A stretch of 64,000 nt of DNA from Streptococcus oralis (GTDB lineage: Bacteria; Bacillota; Bacilli; Lactobacillales; Streptococcaceae): assembly GCF_001983955.1 (NCBI RefSeq), contig NZ_CP019562.1, positions 1,364,001-1,428,000 of the forward strand, in the 5' to 3' direction. Shown piece after piece: positions 34,543 to 41,811 of the stretch. The notes below the pieces were generated by a model, which was given only the letters and a program-made list of their open reading frames with translations, did no database searches and was not told the origin of the DNA. Within the stretch, counting starts at the first letter, position 1. Each line of letters starts with the position of its first letter. Both the position numbers and the translations under genes were made by a program.

Positions 34543-34989
34543 ATGAAACAATATTTGAAAGAGAAAATTTCCGATAATCAACTAGACTTAAAAACGGCTA
34601 TCGTCCTCAATAAAGCCATACGGACTTTTAAACCATATGAAGCTAAGGCTGCTAAAGAACACGGGCTAACACCCACCCAATTTTCAGTTTTGGAAACCCT
34701 CTATAGCAAGGGGGAACTACGCATTCAGGATTTGATTGAAAAAATGTTGGCCACTTCTGGAAACATGACTGTTGTCATTCGAAATATGGTTCGAGATGGA
34801 TGGATTTCTAGAACTTGCGACCCCAAGGATCGTCGATCCTTTTTCCTGAAATTAACACCTGCAGGACGCAGAAAAATCGAAGAGGTTCTTCCTGACCATA
34901 TCGATTCTATCTTAGAAGCACTCAGCATCTTGGAAGATGGCGAAAAGGAAGACTTAATCCGCATTTTAAAAAAATTTAAAAATTTGTGA
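34543..34989 (+). CDS. MarR-family transcriptional regulator
   Basis: 148 residues with the MarR winged helix-turn-helix at about residues 38-108: LTPTQFSVLETLYSKGELRIQDLIEKMLATSGNMT for the core, and the wing VRDGWISRTCDPKDRRSFFLKLT with the DxRxR-type motif. Dimerisation helices lie at both ends. It probably represses the flavin reductase gene that follows in the same direction. A single Cys in the wing (TCDPKD) might sense redox state, but this is speculation. No ribosome binding site; see the promoter entry. Confidence 0.93.
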   Translation: MKQYLKEKISDNQLDLKTAIVLNKAIRTFKPYEAKAAKEHGLTPTQFSVLETLYSKGELRIQDLIEKMLATSGNMTVVIRNMVRDGWISRTCDPKDRRSFFLKLTPAGRRKIEEVLPDHIDSILEALSILEDGEKEDLIRILKKFKNL

Positions 34990-34998
34990 GCAAAATTA

Positions 34999-35054
34999 TT
35001 GCTAATTAGTATCATTTGTTGTAACATAGATGGTAACAAAAGAGTTCGCTCTTT
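34999..35054 (+). promoter_or_regulatory. Promoter, candidate operator and leader hairpin of flavin reductase gene
   Basis: -35 TTGCTA (34999-35004), 17-base spacer, -10 TAACAT (35022-35027). Arms TTTGTT (35015-35020) and AACAAA (35035-35040) flank the -10 and could form an operator for the MarR protein. A hairpin AAAGAG-TTCG-CTCTTT follows at 35039-35054. Confidence 0.4.
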
Positions 35055-35080
35055 GAATTTTAAACTAAAGGAGACACATC

Positions 35081-35629
35081 ATGTCTAAAAAAGTATTATT
35101 TATCGTCGGTTCACTACGCCAAGGTTCTTTCAACAACCAAATGGCCCTCGAAGCTGAAAAAGTACTTGCTGGAAAAGCAGAAGTTAGCTATCTTGATTAC
35201 TCAGCTGTTCCTCTCTTCAGCCAAGATTTGGAAGTTCCAACTCATCCAGCTGTAGCTGCTGCTCGTGAAGCAGTCCTTGCTGCGGATGCTATCTGGATCT
35301 TCTCTCCAGTCTACAACTTCTCTATCCCTGGAACAGTGAAAAACTTGCTTGACTGGCTCTCTCGTGCCCTTGACTTGTCTGATACACGTGGCGCTTCTGC
35401 TCTCCAAGACAAGTTTGTTACTGTCTCATCTGTAGCCAATGCCGGTCACGATCAACTCTTTGCTATTTATAAAGACCTCTTGCCATTTATCCGTACACAA
35501 GTCGTTGGTGACTTTACAGCCGCTCGTGTCAATGACTCTGCTTGGGCAGACGGAAAATTGGTGTTAGAAGAAGCAACTGCTTCATCACTTGCAAAACAAG
35601 CTGACGACCTTCTTGCAGCCATCAACTAA
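35081..35629 (+). CDS. NADPH-dependent FMN reductase
   Basis: A flavodoxin-like reductase of 182 residues. The FMN phosphate loop is GSLRQGSFNNQMA (residues 9-21), and FSPVYNFSIPGTVKNLLDWLSR (about residues 73-94) is the isoalloxazine/dimer region of the family. It reduces flavins or quinone-like compounds with NADPH in the cytoplasm. Ribosome binding site AAAGGAG. It follows the MarR gene by about 90 bases and has its own promoter, consistent with MarR control of an enzyme that handles quinones or electrophiles. Confidence 0.94.
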   Translation: MSKKVLFIVGSLRQGSFNNQMALEAEKVLAGKAEVSYLDYSAVPLFSQDLEVPTHPAVAAAREAVLAADAIWIFSPVYNFSIPGTVKNLLDWLSRALDLSDTRGASALQDKFVTVSSVANAGHDQLFAIYKDLLPFIRTQVVGDFTAARVNDSAWADGKLVLEEATASSLAKQADDLLAAIN

Positions 35630-35636
35630 TACAGCA

Positions 35637-35662
35637 AAAACCAGCTCGAATGAGCTGGTTTT
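35637..35662. terminator. Bidirectional terminator between flavin reductase and yaaA
   Basis: AAAACCAGCTC and its complement (35637-35647 with 35652-35662) with a four-base loop; convergent genes on both sides. Confidence 0.85.
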
Positions 35663-36389
35663 ATGCTTGTTTCACAAAGACGAGTTCTAAGTCACTGGAT
35701 AAATCAGGTTGGTAGTCAAAACCTGCAAAACTGAGCTGGCGAGCTTGTTCGACTGTTTGGACTTGCCCCTCTATCAAGGCGGTCAAAAAGGCGCCACGGG
35801 CTTTTTTTGAAATAGTTGAGTGGATTTTCAACTGACCTGCCTTATCCTCCATAAATTTGAAGGTCACCATCTTTTCTCTAATTTCCTTAGAAAATACGGT
35901 TTCAAACTCTGATGATAGGAGTGAGAATATCAAGTTCTCATCCCGTAGGGCCTCATCGTAGGCTGACTTCCAATGACTCTTTAAAGTCTTACCAGCAACT
36001 TTTAACTTCATCAAGAAGTCCAAACGGTGAGGAGCCATGGGCGACAAGGCGGGGACAACACCGTATAAAGCCGAGGTAATTAGGACATGATTTTCAAGAT
36101 AGGTTTGTTCAGCCTTGGTTAACTCATCTCGTTTGATATGGCGGTACATGAGACCATCGAAAAGTTTCAAGGCTGGATAATGTTTAGCCCTGTGATCTTT
36201 TAAAACTTGAATATGGCCGTACTCTTCTTCTGCTTTCTCGACAGATACCTTATAAAAAGTCTCTAATTCACTAGCTGAATAATTCGCCAGTGAGTCAAGG
36301 ACTGCCTGACTTTCTTCACTCAACGGGAGCGCTTCGATACAAGGATGGTCTGTGTTCATTTCTTTTGCTGTTGGGATTAAAATTTTCAT
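35661..36389 (-). CDS. yaaA: Peroxide stress protein YaaA (DUF328)
   Basis: 242 residues of the YaaA family: the N-terminus MKILIPTAKEM and the central LITSALYGVVPALSPMAPHRLDF are diagnostic, with the C-terminal KKARGAFLTALI. In E. coli YaaA lowers free iron during peroxide stress and binds DNA through a helix-hairpin-helix-like part. This is relevant in a hydrogen-peroxide-producing streptococcus. No ribosome binding site; TACACT with TG upstream ends six bases before the ATG. Convergent with the reductase gene. Confidence 0.95.
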   Translation of the reverse strand: MKILIPTAKEMNTDHPCIEALPLSEESQAVLDSLANYSASELETFYKVSVEKAEEEYGHIQVLKDHRAKHYPALKLFDGLMYRHIKRDELTKAEQTYLENHVLITSALYGVVPALSPMAPHRLDFLMKLKVAGKTLKSHWKSAYDEALRDENLIFSLLSSEFETVFSKEIREKMVTFKFMEDKAGQLKIHSTISKKARGAFLTALIEGQVQTVEQARQLSFAGFDYQPDLSSDLELVFVKQA

Positions 36390-36395
36390 ATTGTT

Positions 36396-36424
36396 AGTGT
36401 AGCATATTTTTCAATCACGACCAA
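36396..36424 (-). promoter_or_regulatory. Promoter of yaaA, likely leaderless
   Basis: -35 TTGGTC (36419-36424), 17-base spacer, extended -10 TGCTACACT (TACACT at 36396-36401), six bases to ATG, no Shine-Dalgarno sequence. Confidence 0.55.
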
Positions 36425-36436
36425 GAATTTCATCTT

Positions 36437-36463
36437 AAAAACCTCGGTTCATACCGAGGTTTC
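36437..36463 (-). terminator. Intrinsic terminator downstream of BOX element
   Basis: AAACCTCGG/CCGAGGTTT stem (about 36438-36446 with 36453-36461) with TTTTTAAG on the minus strand. It ends the transcript that runs through the 531-residue protein gene and the BOX. Confidence 0.75.
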
Positions 36464-36468
36464 TCTGT

Positions 36469-36600
36469 TTATTTTGGCCATCCTAACCAGATAGCCACGA
36501 GAACAAGGGTTGTGCCAGCTAAGCTTGTTAAGATAGATAAGAATTTATCTTTTTTCTCCTTGAACTGAGAAAACCTATTTTTATACTCAATGAAAATCAA
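36469..36600 (-). CDS. Possible small membrane peptide or gene remnant next to the BOX
   Basis: A minus-strand frame of 43 codons, ending just before a terminator, has a basic segment (FSQFKEKKDKF) and a clear hydrophobic helix (LTSLAGTTLVLVAIWLGW). The only start codon (TTG at 36600) lies within the BOX sequence and has no ribosome binding site. It may be the 3' remnant of a small membrane-protein gene whose start was replaced by the BOX, or a real peptide with a BOX-derived N-terminus. I do not recognise it. Confidence 0.3.
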   Translation of the reverse strand: MIFIEYKNRFSQFKEKKDKFLSILTSLAGTTLVLVAIWLGWPK

Positions 36601-36688
36601 AGAGCAAACTAGGAAGCTAGCCGCAGGCAGTACTTGAGTACGGCAAGGCGACGCTGACGTAGTTTGAATTTGATTTTCTAAGAGTATT
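36582..36688 (-). repeat. BOX element (boxA-boxC, no boxB)
   Basis: On the minus strand, boxA-type sequence (about 36639-36688, containing CTACGTCAGCGTCGCCTTGC) is joined to boxC-type sequence (about 36582-36628, containing CTAGCTTCCTAGTTTGCTC and ending TTTTCATTGAGTATA). These match the pneumococcal BOX modules as I remember them; boxB is missing. The 5' end coincides with the stop codon of the 531-residue protein gene. Confidence 0.85.
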
Positions 36689-38282
36689 ATTGTACTTTAA
36701 AGGTCTTGAGATAATTATCTTTTCCAACTTGACCTTCGAAGGTTTGGCCATTTTCGAGGTAAGGAAGGTCGTCTGACACTGAAGCCTTGACCTTATAAAT
36801 CTTGCCATCAACTTTAAAGAAATAGACGGTATCACCCTTGATGACAGCTGATTTAAGGTCTGAGACGATACCCTTGATGTTTTCTACCGTTTCATTATCC
36901 AACTCGAGGTCATTTTTATTGGCATACTTGCTGAGGAGTTCATCTACCGTAGTTGCTACGATGACGTTTTGGTACTCCACGGCATCGACCAATGCATACT
37001 CCTTGACCAAGCCTGCGTTATCTTTCAAGCCCATGATATAAAGAGGCCTGTCATTGAGATTAACAAGGATAGGGAAGGTAGCCTTGTAGGCCTTCTCTTG
37101 CACTGCTCCTTCTGCGGAAGCACGGGCTGATTCTTCGGTTGCTGAAGCTAGATTGTACTTGGTGATTTCACCAGTGCGCATATTTTCAAGGATAAATCCT
37201 AGATTACTTTCATCAGCATTTGCTGAAGTCACCCCTGTGTAGAGATAAATATCATTTCCGATAGAAAGATAGTTATAGCCCTCTGTCGTTTGGGTGACGT
37301 TTTTCTTAGAAATCAAGGCATTCCAGAAGCCGTCTTTATACTTACCGTTGTAGTTGATTTGCTCAATGGTTTCTTCTGCTGGATAGACACGATCCACCCA
37401 TTCTGGTACTTCATCCAAGCTGTATTCCTTGGTTTCTCCATTGGTGGCGTCTAAGATAATAACAGACGAAGGGCGAGGGACTCCTAGACCAAACTGCTTT
37501 TGATAAACAGTTGCTACATAGAAAGGATTGCCTGCATCATCCACCTCAAAGGATGGCGTTTTAAAAATCTTGGTCGGATACTTGATCCGAAGATGACGTT
37601 TGACATCGCGGTTAAAATACTCAGAGTCTGAATACTTCATTGGCGTTTTTAAATCCACCAATTCCGCATTTCCTGTCACCATATCAACCTTGATATACTC
37701 GCCAATTCCCTTGGACTGATTATTAAACCATTTGATCGGGTCGGCATACTCCAAAGGAGTCACTCGATAAGGTTTGCCATCAACCGTCAGCTGGGTATAG
37801 GTATCTGCTGCCACGTACTGGGAGACCTTATCCGTCAGAGATCCTAGATAACGGTCTCCAATCTTTTCTGCAGTGCTCCGATCTAGGATTGGAACCTTAC
37901 TGGTATCACTCTTAGGAAAATCTTTAAAGTCTTTTTCTGTAATGGATACCACATTAGCATAATTTTTTGCTTGGAAAAAGCTAGAGGTTACTAGGCTTAC
38001 CAGACCAGCAAGGGCAAAAATGATACCTGCAGTCAGAAACAATCCTCTACTAAGTTTGGTAAAAAGGAATCCTTCTAGATTGAGATCTTTGGTAGCCTTG
38101 CCATGGCGTAGGTGAACAGTTTTGAGGAGATTGGTATCCTTGCGGAAACTAAACAAAATCCCCATCACCACCAAATGCCCACAGAGAAAGAAGATGAATT
38201 CCCAGCTAGTCAGATTGAAGGGTGGTAAAAAAATATACCATGTCGTTGCGATAAAAACAAGTTCAAAAAGTATACGTTTCAT
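36687..38282 (-). CDS. Unknown membrane protein with large extracellular domain (531 aa)
   Basis: Three hydrophobic segments lie in the first 125 residues (about 5-20, 28-46 and 86-108), followed by a Lys-rich loop and a long, probably extracellular region of about 420 residues. I see repeated PepSY-like features there: strands such as EYIKVDMVTGNAELVDL, SSVIILDATNGETKEYSL and GFILENMRTGEITKYNL, each carrying a (D/N)xxTG(E/N) turn. No catalytic motif is recognised. It lies 11 bases after the deformylase-like gene. The TAA stop abuts the BOX, so the last codons may have been set by BOX insertion. Function unknown. Confidence 0.85.
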   Translation of the reverse strand: MKRILFELVFIATTWYIFLPPFNLTSWEFIFFLCGHLVVMGILFSFRKDTNLLKTVHLRHGKATKDLNLEGFLFTKLSRGLFLTAGIIFALAGLVSLVTSSFFQAKNYANVVSITEKDFKDFPKSDTSKVPILDRSTAEKIGDRYLGSLTDKVSQYVAADTYTQLTVDGKPYRVTPLEYADPIKWFNNQSKGIGEYIKVDMVTGNAELVDLKTPMKYSDSEYFNRDVKRHLRIKYPTKIFKTPSFEVDDAGNPFYVATVYQKQFGLGVPRPSSVIILDATNGETKEYSLDEVPEWVDRVYPAEETIEQINYNGKYKDGFWNALISKKNVTQTTEGYNYLSIGNDIYLYTGVTSANADESNLGFILENMRTGEITKYNLASATEESARASAEGAVQEKAYKATFPILVNLNDRPLYIMGLKDNAGLVKEYALVDAVEYQNVIVATTVDELLSKYANKNDLELDNETVENIKGIVSDLKSAVIKGDTVYFFKVDGKIYKVKASVSDDLPYLENGQTFEGQVGKDNYLKTFKVQ

Positions 38283-38293
38283 CTGAGTTTCTC

Positions 38294-38704
38294 CTAAATA
38301 ATCCGTCCTTCCAAATGATCCAGTTCATGCTGGCAGATCTGAGCTGGAAAACCTGTTAGCGTAATGGTCTGTTCCTGCCACTTGCTATCACGATAGGAAA
38401 CTGTAATCGTTTCATAACGAGTTGTTGGTCGCACCCCAGTCAAGGACAAACACCCTTCCTCTGTCTCGTAAGGTCCTTTATAGGAAAGGAGAACGGGATT
38501 AAACATGACCATGGGAACCAAGCCAAGATTAAAGATAATGACACGCTTCTGCACGCCAATCATATTGGCCGCTAGACCGACACAGGTCTCGCGATTGGCC
38601 AGCAGGGTATCCTGCAAATCCTTAGCCAAATAAAGGTCTTCCTGACTTGCAGCTTTCGAGACCTGCGACAAGAATAAGACATCTCGGACAATTTTCTTTT
38701 CCAT
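38294..38704 (-). CDS. Peptide deformylase-like protein lacking the active-site Gln
   Basis: 136 residues, shorter than the usual 200-residue streptococcal Def. Motif 2 EGCLS (83-87) and motif 3 QHELDH (125-130), which hold the metal-binding Cys, two His and the catalytic Glu, are intact. Motif 1, normally GxGxAAxQ, reads VGLAANMIG: Met48 replaces the Gln that supports the reaction intermediate. It may have little deformylase activity or a different substrate. Housekeeping Def is presumably elsewhere. Ribosome binding site AGGAG. Upstream of the unknown membrane protein, probably in one transcript. Confidence 0.88.
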   Translation of the reverse strand: MEKKIVRDVLFLSQVSKAASQEDLYLAKDLQDTLLANRETCVGLAANMIGVQKRVIIFNLGLVPMVMFNPVLLSYKGPYETEEGCLSLTGVRPTTRYETITVSYRDSKWQEQTITLTGFPAQICQHELDHLEGRII

Positions 38705-38776
38705 TCTCTTTCACTCCTTGCTATTTTACTTTATTATAGCACAAAAGAGGATAACTTCTAACCATTCTCCTCAAAT

Positions 38777-38808
38777 GCAAAAAAAGCCATCCGAAGATGA
38801 CTTTCTTT
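38777..38808 (-). terminator. Intrinsic terminator after P-type ATPase gene
   Basis: A 9-bp stem AAAGTCATC/GATGGCTTT with a stable TTCG loop (38783-38804), followed by a T run on the minus strand. Confidence 0.85.
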
Positions 38809-41505
38809 TTAAATCGCATTCTTATCAAGACCAAGTTTACGTTGAACAAACTTGACGATTTCAACGATAAGTATCATTGAGAAGCTTCCAGCTAGAACAA
38901 TACCCCATTGCGATAAGTCTAGTTTGGTTACGTGGAAGATACCTTCAAGCGGTTCTACAACGATTGTTGCCATCAAGAGGATGAAGGATACCAAGATTGA
39001 CCAGTTGAAGGTCTTAGACTTGAACGGTCCGACTGTCAAGATAGATTGGTAAACAGACTTGACATTATAGGCATGGAAGAGCTGGATCAAACCAAGTGTT
39101 GCAAAGGCCATAGTGAGGGCATCTGCGTGAATGGCGTGATTGTCTCCTACATGGACCGGATAGGCAAGAGCAAGACCATAAACAGTCAAGACGAGAGCCC
39201 CTTGGAGTACACCTTGATAGATAATAGAACTCATGACCCCACCTGAGAAGAAGCTTGATTTGCGTCCACGTGGTTTGTGGGTCATAACACCTGGCTCAGC
39301 TGGTTCAACACCAAGAGCGATAGCTGGGAAGGTATCGGTTACCAAGTTGATCCACAAGAGATGAACTGGCTGCAAGACATCCCAACCAAACAAGGTTGAT
39401 AGGAAGATGGTTAATACTTCAGCCGTATTGGCAGAAAGTAGGTACTGAATGGTCTTTTGAATGTTTGAGAAGACCTTACGTCCTTCTTCAACTGCGACGA
39501 TGATGGTCGCAAAGTTATCATCTGCAAGAATCATGTCAGAAGCTCCCTTAGAAACCTCTGTACCAGTGATTCCCATACCGATACCGATGTCGGCTGTTTT
39601 CAGAGCTGGAGCGTCATTAACACCGTCACCTGTCATAGCAACGACCTTACCTTGGTTTTGCCAAGCTTTCACGATACGAACCTTGTGTTCTGGAGATACA
39701 CGCGCATAAACAGAGTATTGACCAACGACTTTTTCAAATTCTTCATCAGAAAGTTCGTTAAGCTCAGCACCAGTCAAAACATGGTCTTCCGAGTCATTTT
39801 CGTCGATAATTCCCAAACGTTTGGCAATGGCTTCTGCTGTGTCTTGGTGGTCACCAGTGATCATGATTGGACGGATTCCCGCTTCCTTGGCCACACGAAC
39901 AGCTTCTGCAGCTTCGGCACGTTCAGGGTCAATCATCCCAATCAAACCAGTAAAGATCAAGTTGTTTTCAAGATCTTCAGAAGTCAAGTTCTCTGGAATG
40001 CTATCAATAATCTTATAAGCACCTGCAAGGACACGCAAGGCTTGGTGAGCCATTTCAGAGTTGTTTGTATGGATTAATTCAGTAACTTTCTCATCAATCG
40101 GAGCAACATCTCCTGCTTTATCACGAGCAACACAACGTTTCAAAAGTTGATCTGGAGCCCCTTTGACTGCCACGAGGAATTTACCATCTGGCAATGGATG
40201 AACCGTTGACATGAGTTTACGATCTGAGTCAAACGGCAATTCAGCTACACGAGGATATTTCTCTAAGAACCCTTTAACATCGTAGCCCTTGTCCAAGGCA
40301 TACTGGATGAAGGCTGTTTCCGTTGGATCCCCGATCAAGTTTCCTTCAGCATCAATCTTAGTATCGTTGGCCAAGACAACTGAACGAAGTAGTGGCATGT
40401 CCAAGCCAAGTTCAATATCATCAGATGAGTCATGTAGGACTGCGTCATAGAAGACTTTCTCGACTGTCATCTTGTTCATGGTAAGTGTACCAGTCTTATC
40501 AGAAGCGATGATTTCTGTTGAACCAAGTGTTTCGACTGCTGGCAACTTACGAACGATAGAGTTTCGTTTGGCCAAAACTTGAGTACCAAGGGCAAGAACG
40601 ATCGTCACGATAGCAGGAAGTCCTTCTGGAATGGCTGCAACAGCAAGCGCAACAGAGGTCATCAACTCACCAAGTGGATTTTTACCTTGAATGAAGACTC
40701 CAACTACAAAAGTAACAAGGGCAATAACCAAAATTGCATAGGTCAAGACCTTAGAAAGGTTGTTCAAGTTTTGTTTGAGTGGCGTATCTGTCTCATCAGC
40801 ATCTTGGAGCATGCCAGCGATATGACCCACTTCAGTATACATACCTGTATTGACAACAACACCAAGACCACGACCGTAGGTCACGTTTGAGTTTTGGAAG
40901 GCCATATTGACACGGTCACCAATACCAGCATCTGCAGAGAGCTCAACGGTCAAGTCTTTTTCGACTGGAACAGACTCACCTGTTAGGGCTGCTTCTTCGA
41001 TTTTAAGTGAATTAGCTTCTAGCAAACGTAGGTCTGCTGGTACGACGTCACCTGCTTCAAGAGCAACGATATCACCTGGTACCAATTCTTTTGAGTCAAT
41101 CTCAGCCATATGCCCATCACGAATAACGCGAGCAGCTGGACTAGACATAGACTTGAGGGCTTCGATGGCTTCTTCTGCTTTTCCTTCTTGGTAAACACCA
41201 AAGGCAGCGTTGATGATAACAACTGCTAGAATAATGATGGCATCTGCAATATCTTCCCCACCAGAAGTTATGACGGACAAGATGGCTGCAGCCACCAAAA
41301 TAATAATCATCAAATCCTTAAATTGCTCGATAAACTTGACTAGGAGAGATTTTTTCTCACCCTCTTCCAGTTCATTGCGTCCATATTCAACTAGGCGTTT
41401 CTGTGCTTCGCTTGACGAAAGACCTTGCTCAGTTGCTTCAACCGACTTCAAGACCTCTTCAGGACTCTGAGTATAAAACGCTTGGCGTTTTTGTTCTTTT
41501 GACAT
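38809..41505 (-). CDS. P-type cation ATPase (CaxP/MgtA-like, Ca2+/Mn2+ export)
   Basis: A P2A-type ATPase of 898 residues from the chosen start. The N-terminal cation ATPase domain is followed by ALTGESVPV (actuator), SDKTGTLTMN with the phosphorylated Asp, KGAPDQLLKR (nucleotide binding) and MTGDGVNDAPALK (hinge). About ten membrane helices. In pneumococcus this gene is called caxP or mgtA; it exports Ca2+ and is induced by Mn2+ through a riboswitch, which is present here. The ATG at 41505 has AGGAGG six bases upstream; a longer frame lacks support. Divergent from mntE. Confidence 0.95.
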   Translation of the reverse strand: MSKEQKRQAFYTQSPEEVLKSVEATEQGLSSSEAQKRLVEYGRNELEEGEKKSLLVKFIEQFKDLMIIILVAAAILSVITSGGEDIADAIIILAVVIINAAFGVYQEGKAEEAIEALKSMSSPAARVIRDGHMAEIDSKELVPGDIVALEAGDVVPADLRLLEANSLKIEEAALTGESVPVEKDLTVELSADAGIGDRVNMAFQNSNVTYGRGLGVVVNTGMYTEVGHIAGMLQDADETDTPLKQNLNNLSKVLTYAILVIALVTFVVGVFIQGKNPLGELMTSVALAVAAIPEGLPAIVTIVLALGTQVLAKRNSIVRKLPAVETLGSTEIIASDKTGTLTMNKMTVEKVFYDAVLHDSSDDIELGLDMPLLRSVVLANDTKIDAEGNLIGDPTETAFIQYALDKGYDVKGFLEKYPRVAELPFDSDRKLMSTVHPLPDGKFLVAVKGAPDQLLKRCVARDKAGDVAPIDEKVTELIHTNNSEMAHQALRVLAGAYKIIDSIPENLTSEDLENNLIFTGLIGMIDPERAEAAEAVRVAKEAGIRPIMITGDHQDTAEAIAKRLGIIDENDSEDHVLTGAELNELSDEEFEKVVGQYSVYARVSPEHKVRIVKAWQNQGKVVAMTGDGVNDAPALKTADIGIGMGITGTEVSKGASDMILADDNFATIIVAVEEGRKVFSNIQKTIQYLLSANTAEVLTIFLSTLFGWDVLQPVHLLWINLVTDTFPAIALGVEPAEPGVMTHKPRGRKSSFFSGGVMSSIIYQGVLQGALVLTVYGLALAYPVHVGDNHAIHADALTMAFATLGLIQLFHAYNVKSVYQSILTVGPFKSKTFNWSILVSFILLMATIVVEPLEGIFHVTKLDLSQWGIVLAGSFSMILIVEIVKFVQRKLGLDKNAI

Positions 41506-41562
41506 GTGTCTCCTCCTTGACATTGTGTGCAAAACAAGTTCTCTTTTGGTTTTATGACAAAC

Positions 41563-41686
41563 AAAAAGAGACCTGTTAATCATAACAAGTCTCGCTGTTT
41601 AAGATAGTGCCGGAAAACATACTTTTCAGTATACAATTCGGAATGACGACACTATCACAGGTTTCTGCCAGCTACTCCCTTGAGTA
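41563..41686 (-). ncRNA. yybP-ykoY manganese riboswitch
   Basis: Minus-strand leader of the P-type ATPase gene. It begins CTCAAGGGAGTAGC, with the AAGGGGAGTAG-like entry of the yybP-ykoY class. The conserved second-domain element CCGGCACTATC pairs with GATAGTGTCG. A terminator hairpin GAGACTTGTT/AACAGGTCTC (41568-41593) with TTTTTG follows. Such switches bind Mn2+ and allow read-through when the metal is high, which fits control of a cation exporter. Confidence 0.88.
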
Positions 41687-41691
41687 GTACT

Positions 41692-41719
41692 ATTATATCA
41701 AAATTTGAAAAGTTTTCAA
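41692..41719 (-). promoter_or_regulatory. Promoter of the Mn riboswitch transcript
   Basis: -35 TTGAAA (41714-41719), 16-base spacer, perfect TATAAT -10 (41692-41697) with TG upstream. It lies 8 bases before the riboswitch entry. Confidence 0.75.
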
Positions 41720-41811
41720 GGGTTAAAATCAGATGAAACAAGACTAAATTTGAATTTTCCCATGAAAACCAGTATAATGGTAGAATACTATATGCCTAGA
41801 AAGGAAGCCCG

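Noticed and set aside
39652-40077. 141-codon frame antisense to the P-type ATPase gene
   Set aside because: Fully contained in the ATPase gene; rich in Cys and His as expected of an antisense frame.
41506-41583. N-terminal extension of the P-type ATPase
   Set aside because: The added 26 residues run into the riboswitch terminator and have no ribosome binding site; the ATG at 41505 has a strong one.
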